Position numbers and translations under genes: made by a program. A stretch of DNA of 64,000 bases from Bacteroidota bacterium (GTDB lineage: Bacteria > Bacteroidota > Bacteroidia > Flavobacteriales > Flavobacteriaceae): positions 18,913-82,912 of the forward strand of contig JAJRRO010000081.1 in the NCBI GenBank assembly GCA_024279425.1. Direction: 5' to 3'. The notes under the pieces are model-generated. The model did not search any database, had not been told where the DNA came from, and worked only from the letters and a program-made list of their open reading frames with translations. Numbering within the stretch: position 1 is the stretch's first letter; each line of letters starts with the position of its first letter. Below, one piece after another: positions 44,911-52,884 of this stretch.

Positions 44911-44985
44911 TGGGCCCTACTGGATTCGAACCAGTGACCCCCTGGGTGTAAACCAGGTGCTCTGAACCAACTGAGCTAAGAGCCC
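44911..44985 (-). tRNA. tRNA-Val (anticodon TAC)
   Basis: On the minus strand the transcript starts GGGCTCTTAGCTCAGTTGG and ends with AGGGCCC plus A73; CCA is not encoded. The anticodon arm is CCTGG-TTTACAC-CAGG with anticodon UAC, valine codons GUA/GUG. The T-arm is the same as in the tRNA-Val at 17518. It is upstream of folC on the same strand's 3' side and has its own terminator. Confidence 0.95.
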
Positions 44986-45044
44986 GTAACGGGGTGCAAA
45001 TATAGAATAGTTTTCTTTTACCCAAAAGAAAAGATTAAAAAAAT

Positions 45045-46256
45045 TTAAACCACTTCTGCAACCGTAAATGTACTGCCTCCAACAAAGATAAAATCGTTCT
45101 TTCCTGCATTTTTTAAAGCGTCTTCAACTGCCTTTTCAACACTGTTGAATGCACTCCCCGACAAACCATGTTTAATCGCACTTTCTTCCAAAATTTCAAC
45201 ATCTAAACCTCTTAAAATATTGGGTCTAGCAAAATAGTATGTGGCATTCTTGGGGAATAATGGTAAAATACCATCCAGATTTTTATCCTTTACAAAGCCC
45301 AGAACTATATGTAAACTGTCGAATTTTTGTTGTTGTAGTTGATGTAACACCAAAGACAGTCCTTCCTTATTATGGGCAGTGTCACAAACAACCATTGGTT
45401 TCCTTTGTAAAATCTGCCACCTTCCTATCAACCCCGTATGCTGCACTACTTTTTTTAATCCACGTTTGAGGTGTTTTTGATTAACCTTAAACCTTTTCAA
45501 GGTCTTTAAGACGGCAACCACCCCTTTTATGTTTTTGGATTGATAACTACCTAAAAGGTCTGTTTTATACTCCTTTCGTAGTACCTGATCGGCAAATACG
45601 ATTTTGGCATTCTTGCTTTTTGCTACCTGCTCAAATGTTCTGGCTATCCCCTCTTGATATTCACTTATGACCACTGGAACACCTTCCTTTATGATTCCGG
45701 CCTTTTCAAAGGCTATCTTTTCCAAGGTGTTTCCTAACAAATCCAAATGGTCCATGCCTATATTGGTAATCAAAGACGCCTCGGGTGTTATGATATTCGT
45801 TGAATCTAATCTACCTCCCAAACCAACTTCGACAATGGCAATATCAACTTTTTTTTTAGCAAAAAAATCAAAGGCCATACCCACGGTCATTTCAAAAAAA
45901 GACAGTTTGTTTTCTTCCAGAAAGGGTTTATATCTCCCAATAAATTGGAGTACGTTTTTCTTTCGAATGAGCTTTCCATTAATCCTTATGCGTTCACGAA
46001 AATCTTTAAGATGTGGAGAAGTATAAAGCCCTACAGTATAGCCAGCTTCTTGTAGGATCGAGGCCAACATATGACTGCTGGAACCTTTACCGTTGGTGCC
46101 GGCCACATGTATACTTTTGAACTTTTTCTCCGGATGGTCTAAATGGGCCGAGAAGGCCTGAATATTATCTAACTTCCCGCTAAAAGCTTCCTTCCCCTTA
46201 TGCTGGTATACTGGAAGTTGGGAAAACATCCAATCCAACGTCTCTTTGTATGTCAC
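45045..46256 (-). CDS. folC: Folylpolyglutamate synthase / dihydrofolate synthase
   Basis: Adds glutamate to dihydropteroate and to folates in the cytoplasm. The 403-residue protein has the ATP loop HVAGTNGKGSSSHMLAS near 50-66, then GLYTSPHLKDFRERIRING, VEVGLGGRLDSTN near 142-154, and the Mur-ligase C-domain with CDTAHNKEG near 290. The start is a GTG directly after the stop codon of the TonB-like gene, so it is likely translated by coupling; the first residues match family starts (TYKETLDWMFSQLPVYQ). Confidence 0.92.
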   Translation of the reverse strand: MTYKETLDWMFSQLPVYQHKGKEAFSGKLDNIQAFSAHLDHPEKKFKSIHVAGTNGKGSSSHMLASILQEAGYTVGLYTSPHLKDFRERIRINGKLIRKKNVLQFIGRYKPFLEENKLSFFEMTVGMAFDFFAKKKVDIAIVEVGLGGRLDSTNIITPEASLITNIGMDHLDLLGNTLEKIAFEKAGIIKEGVPVVISEYQEGIARTFEQVAKSKNAKIVFADQVLRKEYKTDLLGSYQSKNIKGVVAVLKTLKRFKVNQKHLKRGLKKVVQHTGLIGRWQILQRKPMVVCDTAHNKEGLSLVLHQLQQQKFDSLHIVLGFVKDKNLDGILPLFPKNATYYFARPNILRGLDVEILEESAIKHGLSGSAFNSVEKAVEDALKNAGKNDFIFVGGSTFTVAEVV

Positions 46257-47159
46257 CTACTCCCCTAATTTAAAATTGACGACAACGAATCCCACTTGTT
46301 GGCTAGGCGCATTGGAATCCAAGTTCCACTTATGCATAAAGGCCGTCTTTCTTGCCGGCTCCAAAAGACATGGATTATTGTTTGTGGTACCCTTAACCCC
46401 TGGGGCAGCACTTATTACCCTGCCATTACGATCCACCGTGATTCTCACCACTACCCTACCTTCTTGGTTACATTCTTGCTGGACTTTCCCCTTACTCACA
46501 AGAGATCTGCCGCTAAGGCCATAGCCCCCCGTTCCTGAACCTGAACCTGGGCTTCCATAATAACTGGTAGCATAGGGGTCACCATCTGGTTGTCCTTTAT
46601 CTCCAGGCCTATTGTTATCTCCTTCACTTCCGGTTGCCGTGCCATCTGATGTATTGAGTCCACCCATGAGTTTATCCAACTCGGCTTTTTTGGCCTCTTG
46701 CTCTTTTCTTTTCCGTTCCTCGGCTTCTCGCTTTTCACGGGCAATCCGATCTGCTTCAGCCTTGGCCTTTTTCGCTACTGCCTCCGCTTTACGTTTCGCT
46801 TCCTCTTGCTGTTTTATTTTTATGGATTCTTCACTTTCTTGGGTCAGAACCTTCTCTGTGGGTTGTTCTTTCTCAGCTACTTCTTCCTTGACCTCTTCAG
46901 GTATGGCTTCGGAGACATCCTCCTCCTCTGGAACATTGGGTGGCTCAGGAATTTTTAAGGGTTCGGATTTAATCTTCTTCTCAGGCTGCCTATCTCCCAT
47001 ACCAAAATCCATTGTACCAAAATTCACGGAAATCCCATTTTCGATAGGGGGATCCATATACGTAAGTCCTATATAAAAAAGTAAAAGTAAGAGTGCACTT
47101 AACAAGGCTGTTGTAAGTGTAAATGATTTTTTCTTGTGTCTCGTATCTAAAAATGACAT
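46257..47159 (-). CDS. TonB-family energy transducer
   Basis: A 300-residue protein with one N-terminal membrane helix (residues 14-32), a Pro/Glu-rich periplasmic span (EPLKIPEPPNVPEEED), a long coiled-coil of Lys/Glu/Ala (about 95-160), a Gly-rich segment and a C-terminal domain with GRVVVRITVDRNGRVISAAPG and AFMHKWNLDSNAPSQQVGFVVVNF (short blocks, the latter split at residue 290), typical of TonB/TolA-like proteins. Together with ExbB and ExbD it links the proton gradient to outer-membrane transporters or envelope tasks. It directly abuts folC. The coiled-coil length recalls TolA, so a Tol-type function is possible. Confidence 0.85.
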   Translation of the reverse strand: MSFLDTRHKKKSFTLTTALLSALLLLLFYIGLTYMDPPIENGISVNFGTMDFGMGDRQPEKKIKSEPLKIPEPPNVPEEEDVSEAIPEEVKEEVAEKEQPTEKVLTQESEESIKIKQQEEAKRKAEAVAKKAKAEADRIAREKREAEERKRKEQEAKKAELDKLMGGLNTSDGTATGSEGDNNRPGDKGQPDGDPYATSYYGSPGSGSGTGGYGLSGRSLVSKGKVQQECNQEGRVVVRITVDRNGRVISAAPGVKGTTNNNPCLLEPARKTAFMHKWNLDSNAPSQQVGFVVVNFKLGE

Positions 47160-47254
47160 AATGTCAATTCCGTTTTAAAATGTCGTATTGCTAATTTGAG
47201 TTATTTTTTGTTCAGATGATACAAAAAATAGAAGCATAGCCCAGCTACCGTTAT

Positions 47255-47299
47255 CTTTTTTCGGAGAAACCTGCCGGCAGGCAGGTATGAGCGAAAAAG
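47255..47299. repeat. GC-rich palindromic hairpin between exbD and the TonB-like gene
   Basis: Outer arms CTTTTTTCG and CGAAAAAG surround a GC palindrome, CCTGCCGGCAGGCAGG at 47270-47285. Part of the same motif (CCTGCCTGCC) lies at 44672-44681. It resembles intergenic palindromic units of flavobacteria and could also weaken transcription into the TonB gene or stabilise the upstream mRNA. Confidence 0.5.
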
Positions 47300-47337
47300 G
47301 AGCTAATTAGATGCGTTATTTTAATGCTGAATTGGCA

Positions 47338-47730
47338 TCAATTGGGTCGCACGGCCAAGATAACCTTGTAATTGTTCCTGTTGGCAATATCCATAACGTT
47401 TACAGCCTCTTTAATGGCCACGCTTTCTTCTGCCCTCAGAATAATGGTTGGTTTCTCTAGTCCTTTTAGTGCCTTTTTTAATTCAATTTCAATATATTCT
47501 CCGTTAATTCTCTTATTGTCCACAAAATATTGCAAGTTCTTATCTATACTTACAGATACATTTTGGGTATTGGTTGATTTTCCTCTGGCCTTGGGCAATA
47601 GTAAATCCAGGGCATTGGGTGAATTCGCCGTTAACATAAAAAATATCAACAACAAGAAAACAATGTCTGTCATGGACGACATACTGAAGTCCGGACTCAC
47701 TTTATTTCTTCCTTTTAATTTCATAGCCAA
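47338..47730 (-). CDS. exbD: Biopolymer transport protein ExbD/TolR
   Basis: A 130-residue protein with a short cytoplasmic start (KGRNKVSPDFSMSSMTDIVF), one membrane helix (VFLLLIFFMLTANSP) carrying the conserved Asp in MTDIVFLLLIFF, and a small periplasmic domain (ALDLLLPKA). It forms the proton channel with ExbB, which starts the operon three bases upstream. Confidence 0.93.
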   Translation of the reverse strand: MAMKLKGRNKVSPDFSMSSMTDIVFLLLIFFMLTANSPNALDLLLPKARGKSTNTQNVSVSIDKNLQYFVDNKRINGEYIEIELKKALKGLEKPTIILRAEESVAIKEAVNVMDIANRNNYKVILAVRPN

Positions 47731-47733
47731 AGA

Positions 47734-48414
47734 CTAAAGTGGTTCATTCAATAGATCCAGAAACTCCACTGCATTGGCCTCCATTTTGTGTATGACCTTA
47801 TCGGTTCTGTTCACCAAGTGGTTGTATCCAATATAAGCTATAATACCAACTATCAAACCAGCTACAGTAGTTGTCATCGCCGTATAGATACCAGATGCCA
47901 AGGAACCCATTTCTGCTTGCCCGCCACTGCTGGCCATTTCATGGAAGGCCAAAATCATACCAATAACCGTCCCCAAGAAACCTATCATCGGGGCGGCCCC
48001 TGCAACGGTAGCCAAAACGCTTACATTCTTTTCTAATTTATACACTTCTAGGGTGCCGGCATTTTCTATTGCAGTGTTAATGTCATCCAAGGGTTTACCA
48101 ATTCTGGAAACACCCTTTTCAGTTAATCGTGCTACAGGGGAATCTGTTTGGGCACATAATAATTTTGCTGCCTCCAATTTACCATTGGTCACATGATCCC
48201 GAATTTGGTTCATGAAATTACTATCGATCTTTGAAGCGGCCTTTATAGCAAAAATGCGTTCAAAATAGATATAAAGTGCTACAAATAGCATTAAAAATAA
48301 TACTGAAATAATTAGGATACTTCCTGTACCCCCACTAAAAATAAGATCCATGACCGAAAGGGTCTTTTCCTCGGATAAAACATCCCCTATTTCAGGGTCT
48401 TGAAAAAATGACAT
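47734..48414 (-). CDS. exbB: MotA/TolQ/ExbB proton channel protein
   Basis: A 226-residue inner-membrane protein with three helices. The first is at 31-51 (ILIISVLFLMLFVALYIYF), the second around 128-150 (ATVAGAAPMIGFLGTVIGMI) and the third near 172-195 (GIYTAMTTTVAGLIVGIIAY), with the conserved Thr residues of the channel. It drives ExbD and the TonB-like partner. The N-terminal acidic region and length fit flavobacterial ExbB. Confidence 0.93.
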   Translation of the reverse strand: MSFFQDPEIGDVLSEEKTLSVMDLIFSGGTGSILIISVLFLMLFVALYIYFERIFAIKAASKIDSNFMNQIRDHVTNGKLEAAKLLCAQTDSPVARLTEKGVSRIGKPLDDINTAIENAGTLEVYKLEKNVSVLATVAGAAPMIGFLGTVIGMILAFHEMASSGGQAEMGSLASGIYTAMTTTVAGLIVGIIAYIGYNHLVNRTDKVIHKMEANAVEFLDLLNEPL

Positions 48415-48464
48415 AGTAATTCTCTTGTTTAGGTTGCCTTAATAACGGCATTTTATCGATAAAA

Positions 48465-49802
48465 TTATGCGTGAAGGACAAAATCACGCATTAATACAAA
48501 TGCAATCGCCCCAGCTAAAAAACCGACCATGGCCAACCATGCGATTTTTCTTAGATACCAGAAGAAATCTATCTTCTCCATCCCCATGGCCACAACCCCA
48601 GCTGCAGAGCCAATAATGAGCATACTGCCACCAGTACCAGCCGAATACGCTATAAAATGCCATAGTGGATTATCCAAACCTTCGGAGAACATTCCCATAC
48701 TTGCTGCAACCAAGGGAACATTATCTATTACTGCGGAACCTGCACCAAACAACATCACAACAATATCTGTATTGGGTATAGCGGCGTTAAGGCTTCCTGC
48801 GTAGTTAAACAAATAGCCCAAGGACTCTAGTGCAGCTACCGCCAAAAGGATTCCCAAAAAGAACAAAATACTGGGTAATTCTATTTTTGACAAGGAAGCA
48901 TGTACCGGACTATGATGTCCCGTTGTATCGTGATCATCGCTATCCACATTCGAAATACTGAATTTGGTACTGCTATAGATTTCTGCAAAAGTCGCCACAA
49001 TAGCCAAAGAAAGCATCATTCCTACATAGGGTGGCAAATGTGTAATCGTCTTGAAAAAGGGAACAAAAACAATGGCTCCCAAACCGAGATATAACATGGT
49101 TGACCCAAATTTTGATTTTGGAGCTTCCAGACTATCAATATCGCTTTCAATATTGCCCTGAAAAGCCTTAAACCTAATTGCGAACAATACGGGCACTATC
49201 ATGCACATGATGGAGGGTACCAAAACATGTTTGATCAATTCCATTGCAGAAACCTTATTGGCAATCCATAACATGGTAGTAGTAACATCTCCAATGGGTG
49301 ACCATGCACCACCTGCGTTGGCCGCGATGATTACCATACCTGCAAACCACAATCGGGTATCTCGGTCTTTAATTACCTTTTGTAATATGGTGATTAAGAC
49401 AATAGTGGCAGTCAAATTATCAATGATAGCCGATAGTATAAAGGCCAATATGGAGAACAACCAAAGCAATTTTCTTTTGCTCTTGGTCCTAATGAATCCC
49501 TTTATTGTTGCAAAACCATCAAAATAGTCTATAATTTCAACAATTGTCATTGCCCCCAATAGGAATACAAGAATCTCGGCCGTCTTTCCCAAATGATGCA
49601 GGAGTATCTCATCAATATGACTAGGCACCAGTTCCCGCAATTCAGCATTCACCTCAAAAACCGGCATATGCGCTAGAGCGATAACGGCCCACAAAATGGC
49701 CATCATGGCAAGAGCTGGAATCAGTTTGTCAATTTTAAGGTTGTGCTCAAGAGTAATAGCAAGATATCCTGCCAGAAAAATGATGATAATAATGCTCTCC
49801 AT
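48465..49802 (-). CDS. nhaD: NhaD-type sodium/proton antiporter
   Basis: A 445-residue ion transporter with about 12 membrane helices that expels sodium in exchange for protons, common in marine bacteria. The repeated ion-transporter core is visible: IIDNLTATIVLITIL near 126-140, ANAGGAWSPIGDVTTTMLW near 160-178, and near the end AVIDNVPLVAASMGMF and GTGGSMLIIGSAAGVVAMG. It stands alone on the minus strand between exbB and the dehydrogenase gene, with 50- and 16-base gaps. Confidence 0.9.
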   Translation of the reverse strand: MESIIIIIFLAGYLAITLEHNLKIDKLIPALAMMAILWAVIALAHMPVFEVNAELRELVPSHIDEILLHHLGKTAEILVFLLGAMTIVEIIDYFDGFATIKGFIRTKSKRKLLWLFSILAFILSAIIDNLTATIVLITILQKVIKDRDTRLWFAGMVIIAANAGGAWSPIGDVTTTMLWIANKVSAMELIKHVLVPSIMCMIVPVLFAIRFKAFQGNIESDIDSLEAPKSKFGSTMLYLGLGAIVFVPFFKTITHLPPYVGMMLSLAIVATFAEIYSSTKFSISNVDSDDHDTTGHHSPVHASLSKIELPSILFFLGILLAVAALESLGYLFNYAGSLNAAIPNTDIVVMLFGAGSAVIDNVPLVAASMGMFSEGLDNPLWHFIAYSAGTGGSMLIIGSAAGVVAMGMEKIDFFWYLRKIAWLAMVGFLAGAIAFVLMRDFVLHA

Positions 49803-49818
49803 ATTCGGTTGGTTTAAT

Positions 49819-51051
49819 TTATAATAGTTGCTTTAAAGCAATTTCAAATCCGGTTTTGCTCAAATTGGTCTTTGAGGCATTTTGGCTAAAGATATTCAAA
49901 ATTGCCTTTCTGATGGTATTCGAAGTATCTTTAAATATTAAATCATCATCCATACCCACTCTTTTTTCCATAAAATAAGCTAATACCCTCGCCATACCAC
50001 AGTTGGACACAAAGTCAGGAATGAGACTTACTCTGCCATCAGTGTACTCCATAATAGGTCCAAAAAAGATCTCCTCATCTGCAAAGGGTACATTTGCACC
50101 ACAAGAAACCACCTCTAAACCTGTATCGATCATTTTACTTATTTGATTTTTTGTAATAAGTCTCGATGCCGCACAAGGGACAAAAACCTCAGTTTGTAAA
50201 TCCCAGATTCGCTCATTGACCTCTTCAAAGGGAATCATTTGATCCGCGGCTGCCATTAAGTTGTTTCCTCTCTTGTTCAAATAGAATTCCTGTATTTCCT
50301 CAAAAGAAAACCCCTCTTCATTCACAACACCACCGGTCCTATCAAGAATGCCCACTATTTTGGCCCCCATTTGAGCCAAATAAAATGTAGCAGCTCCCCC
50401 AACATTGCCAAAACCTTGTACCACAGCTCTTTTTCCCATTACATTGCCCCCAAAAATATCGTAGTAATGCCTTACCGCCTCAGCGACGCCGTAACCGGTA
50501 ATCATATCGGCAACTGTATATTTTCGAGAGACATTGGGAGAATACAATTTGCTTTCAAGAGGTTTAATGACCCCTAACCTTAACTGTCCTATCCTATTTA
50601 TCTTATCGGCCTCTGTTGGCCTAAAATGCCCATTAAACACCCCTTCCTGTGGATGCCAAACACCTGCTTCTTCAGTTATAGGAATTACTTCATGGGTTTC
50701 ATCAACATTCAAATCCCCACCAGTGCCATAATAACTTTTTAATAGCGGGGATACCGCATGATACCATCTTTTCAAAACCCCTTTTTTCCTTGGGTCATGA
50801 GGATTGAAATTTATTCCTGATTTCGCCCCCCCTATCGGTGGGCCAGAGACGGTGAATTTTACCTCCATGGTCTTGGCCAAAGAAAGAACCTCATTCAAAT
50901 CAAGACCTTCACGCATTCTGGTACCACCACCTGCGGCACCACCCCTAAGGGAATTTATGACCGTCCACCCCTCGGCTTCTGTTTCCGGGTCTTTCCAATT
51001 AAAGACTATTTCGGGTTGTTTATTCTCGTATGCTTTGAGCAGTTCCTTCAT
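49819..51051 (-). CDS. Glu/Leu/Phe/Val dehydrogenase family protein
   Basis: A 410-residue NAD(P)-dependent amino acid dehydrogenase. GPPIGGAKSGINFNPHDP near 70-87 carries the catalytic Lys, YYGTGGDLNVDE near 113-124 the catalytic Asp region, and GKRAVVQGFGNVGGAATFYL near 205-224 the dinucleotide-binding loop. C-terminal FVSNCGMARVLAY follows. It could use glutamate or branched-chain amino acids. A role in nitrogen balance beside gltBD is possible but not shown. Confidence 0.85.
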   Translation of the reverse strand: MKELLKAYENKQPEIVFNWKDPETEAEGWTVINSLRGGAAGGGTRMREGLDLNEVLSLAKTMEVKFTVSGPPIGGAKSGINFNPHDPRKKGVLKRWYHAVSPLLKSYYGTGGDLNVDETHEVIPITEEAGVWHPQEGVFNGHFRPTEADKINRIGQLRLGVIKPLESKLYSPNVSRKYTVADMITGYGVAEAVRHYYDIFGGNVMGKRAVVQGFGNVGGAATFYLAQMGAKIVGILDRTGGVVNEEGFSFEEIQEFYLNKRGNNLMAAADQMIPFEEVNERIWDLQTEVFVPCAASRLITKNQISKMIDTGLEVVSCGANVPFADEEIFFGPIMEYTDGRVSLIPDFVSNCGMARVLAYFMEKRVGMDDDLIFKDTSNTIRKAILNIFSQNASKTNLSKTGFEIALKQLL

Positions 51052-51239
51052 GTGTTTCGATGGTTAAGATTATGTGACATTTTTTTGGATGTTTCTCTTT
51101 AATTCCGTTATTACTTCCCCCAAAGGGGTTAGTGCTGTCTCATAATTTTAGATTTTAGGTTTAAATCAAATCGAAGTTTTCTTGCTTAACAAATATAAAA
51201 TACAGAAATTAATTAATGGCTTTTCTCCAAATGAAACTA

Positions 51240-51402
51240 AGAGCCTGTTTAAATTTCATCCTTGGGTTTTGTTACGGCTCTTTTTCCGCCACTTTTCGTT
51301 AACAAAATACTCATTTGACGCTGCCAAACTGCGTTTTTGAAGCCTCAATTGACGAAAAAGTAGTGTATAACAAATTTCAAAAACGAAATTTAAACAGGTT
51401 CT
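51240..51402. repeat. Short interspersed repeat with inverted ends, copy 2 (163 bp)
   Basis: The reverse complement of the repeat at 3290-3438. Ends are agagcctgtttaaattt at the left and aaatttaaacaggttct at the right. It differs at scattered bases and carries 14 extra bases near its right end, between two AAATTT stretches. The flanking DNA (51052-51239) has no gene. Confidence 0.8.
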
Positions 51403-51461
51403 AAAATATGTACAGTACCAAAACTGGCCAAAAGAGTATCAAAAAATTTATAACATAGCTG

Positions 51462-51469
51462 TATATTTG
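51462..51469 (+). promoter_or_regulatory. Putative -7 box for the acyl-CoA dehydrogenase gene
   Basis: TATATTTG matches TAnnTTTG and lies 26 bases before the ATG. The inserted repeat ends 60 bases upstream, so it lies close to where a -33 region would be. Confidence 0.4.
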
Positions 51470-51494
51470 TAGACACAAATCTAACAATCGAGCT

Positions 51495-52637
51495 ATGGAC
51501 TTTACCTTATCCGAAGAACAGTTAATGATTCAAGAAGCTGCAAGGGATTTTGCCCAAAATGAGCTTTTTCCGGGCGTAATTGAGCGTGATGATGCACAGG
51601 AATTTCCTACTGAACAGGTGAAAAAAATGGCTGAATTGGGCTTTTTGGGAATGATGGTGAACCCCAAATATGGTGGCAGCGGATTAGACACGCTCTCTTA
51701 TGCGATTGTTATGGAAGAATTGTCTAAAGTGGATGCCTCTGCATCTGTTGTGGTATCGGTTAACAATTCATTGGTATGCTGGGGACTGGAAGCCTACGGA
51801 AGCGAGGAGCAAAAGCAGAAATATTTGACCCCATTGGCAACCGGTGAAGTCATTGGTGCATTTTGCCTTTCCGAACCTGAGGCGGGCAGCGATGCAACCT
51901 CACAAAAAACGACCGCAATAGATCATGGCAATCATTATGTGTTAAACGGAACCAAGAATTGGATTACCAATGGCAATTCTGCAGAAATATATCTGGTGAT
52001 AGCGCAGACAGATAAAGAAAAAGGTTCTAAAGGAATCAATGTTTTGATTGTGGAAAAGGGCATGGAAGGTTTTGAAATCGGCCCTAAAGAAAATAAATTG
52101 GGGATTCGGGGAAGTGATACACATTCACTAAACTTCAACGATGTAAAAGTACCTAAAGAAAATAGGATCGGGGAAGACGGATTTGGTTTTAAATTTGCCA
52201 TGAAGACACTTGCAGGCGGGAGAATTGGCATAGCCTCACAAGCCTTGGGCATCGCTGCAGGGGCGTATGAACTCGCCAAAAATTATGCTAAACAACGTAG
52301 GGCCTTCGGAACCGAGATCGCCAATCACCAGGCCATAGCGTTCAAATTGGCCGATATGCATACCCAAATTGAAGCGGCGCGTCTTTTAGTCTATAAAGCA
52401 GCTTGCGACAAGGACAATGGACTTAATTACGATGTATCTGGGGCCATGGCAAAGCTGTATGCTTCACAAATAGCTATGGATACCACGATTGAGGCTGTTC
52501 AAATACATGGCGGCAATGGATTTGTCAAGGACTATCATGTAGAACGCTTAATGCGAGATGCCAAAATCACGCAAATCTATGAGGGCACTTCCGAAATCCA
52601 AAAAATAGTAATTTCTCGAAGCCTTCTGCGAGAATAA
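51495..52637 (+). CDS. Short-chain acyl-CoA dehydrogenase
   Basis: A 380-residue FAD enzyme of fatty acid or branched-chain acyl-CoA oxidation. The sequence is complete: FTLSEEQLMIQEAARDFA at the start, FCLSEPEAGSDAT near 127-139, WITNGNSAE near 153-161, and the C-terminal QIYEGTSEIQKIVISR with the catalytic Glu. Butyryl-CoA or isovaleryl-type substrates are likely from the overall form. It is monocistronic, 247 bases before gltB. Confidence 0.92.
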   Translation: MDFTLSEEQLMIQEAARDFAQNELFPGVIERDDAQEFPTEQVKKMAELGFLGMMVNPKYGGSGLDTLSYAIVMEELSKVDASASVVVSVNNSLVCWGLEAYGSEEQKQKYLTPLATGEVIGAFCLSEPEAGSDATSQKTTAIDHGNHYVLNGTKNWITNGNSAEIYLVIAQTDKEKGSKGINVLIVEKGMEGFEIGPKENKLGIRGSDTHSLNFNDVKVPKENRIGEDGFGFKFAMKTLAGGRIGIASQALGIAAGAYELAKNYAKQRRAFGTEIANHQAIAFKLADMHTQIEAARLLVYKAACDKDNGLNYDVSGAMAKLYASQIAMDTTIEAVQIHGGNGFVKDYHVERLMRDAKITQIYEGTSEIQKIVISRSLLRE

Positions 52638-52859
52638 ATGCCGAAATTTGGTTATTACGCCATCATCTTTTAATCGTTGTAGGAAACTACCAATTAACGA
52701 TTTGGGACATTTGCATCAAGAGCTGAAAATTACTTTATCAAATTGATAATTAAACCGTTATTATTATAGGATATTGCATTTAATTTAACGTTTATTTAAA
52801 AACGTTGAATTTTTTTGTTACAATTTAGATAATCAGTAAAAGATTGTTTGATAAAATGA

Positions 52860-52867
52860 TATTTTTG
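52860..52867 (+). promoter_or_regulatory. Putative -7 box for gltBD
   Basis: TATTTTTG matches TAnnTTTG, 18 bases before the gltB ATG. A TTG lies upstream but at a shorter spacing than normal. The gap after the acyl-CoA dehydrogenase holds no gene. Confidence 0.4.
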
Positions 52868-52884
52868 TGGAAATACCATAATTT

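Noticed and set aside
46612..47076. A 154-codon open frame antisense to the TonB-like gene.
   Set aside because: It mirrors the Lys/Glu-rich coiled-coil codons of the true gene and has a Ser/Phe-biased product with no domain.
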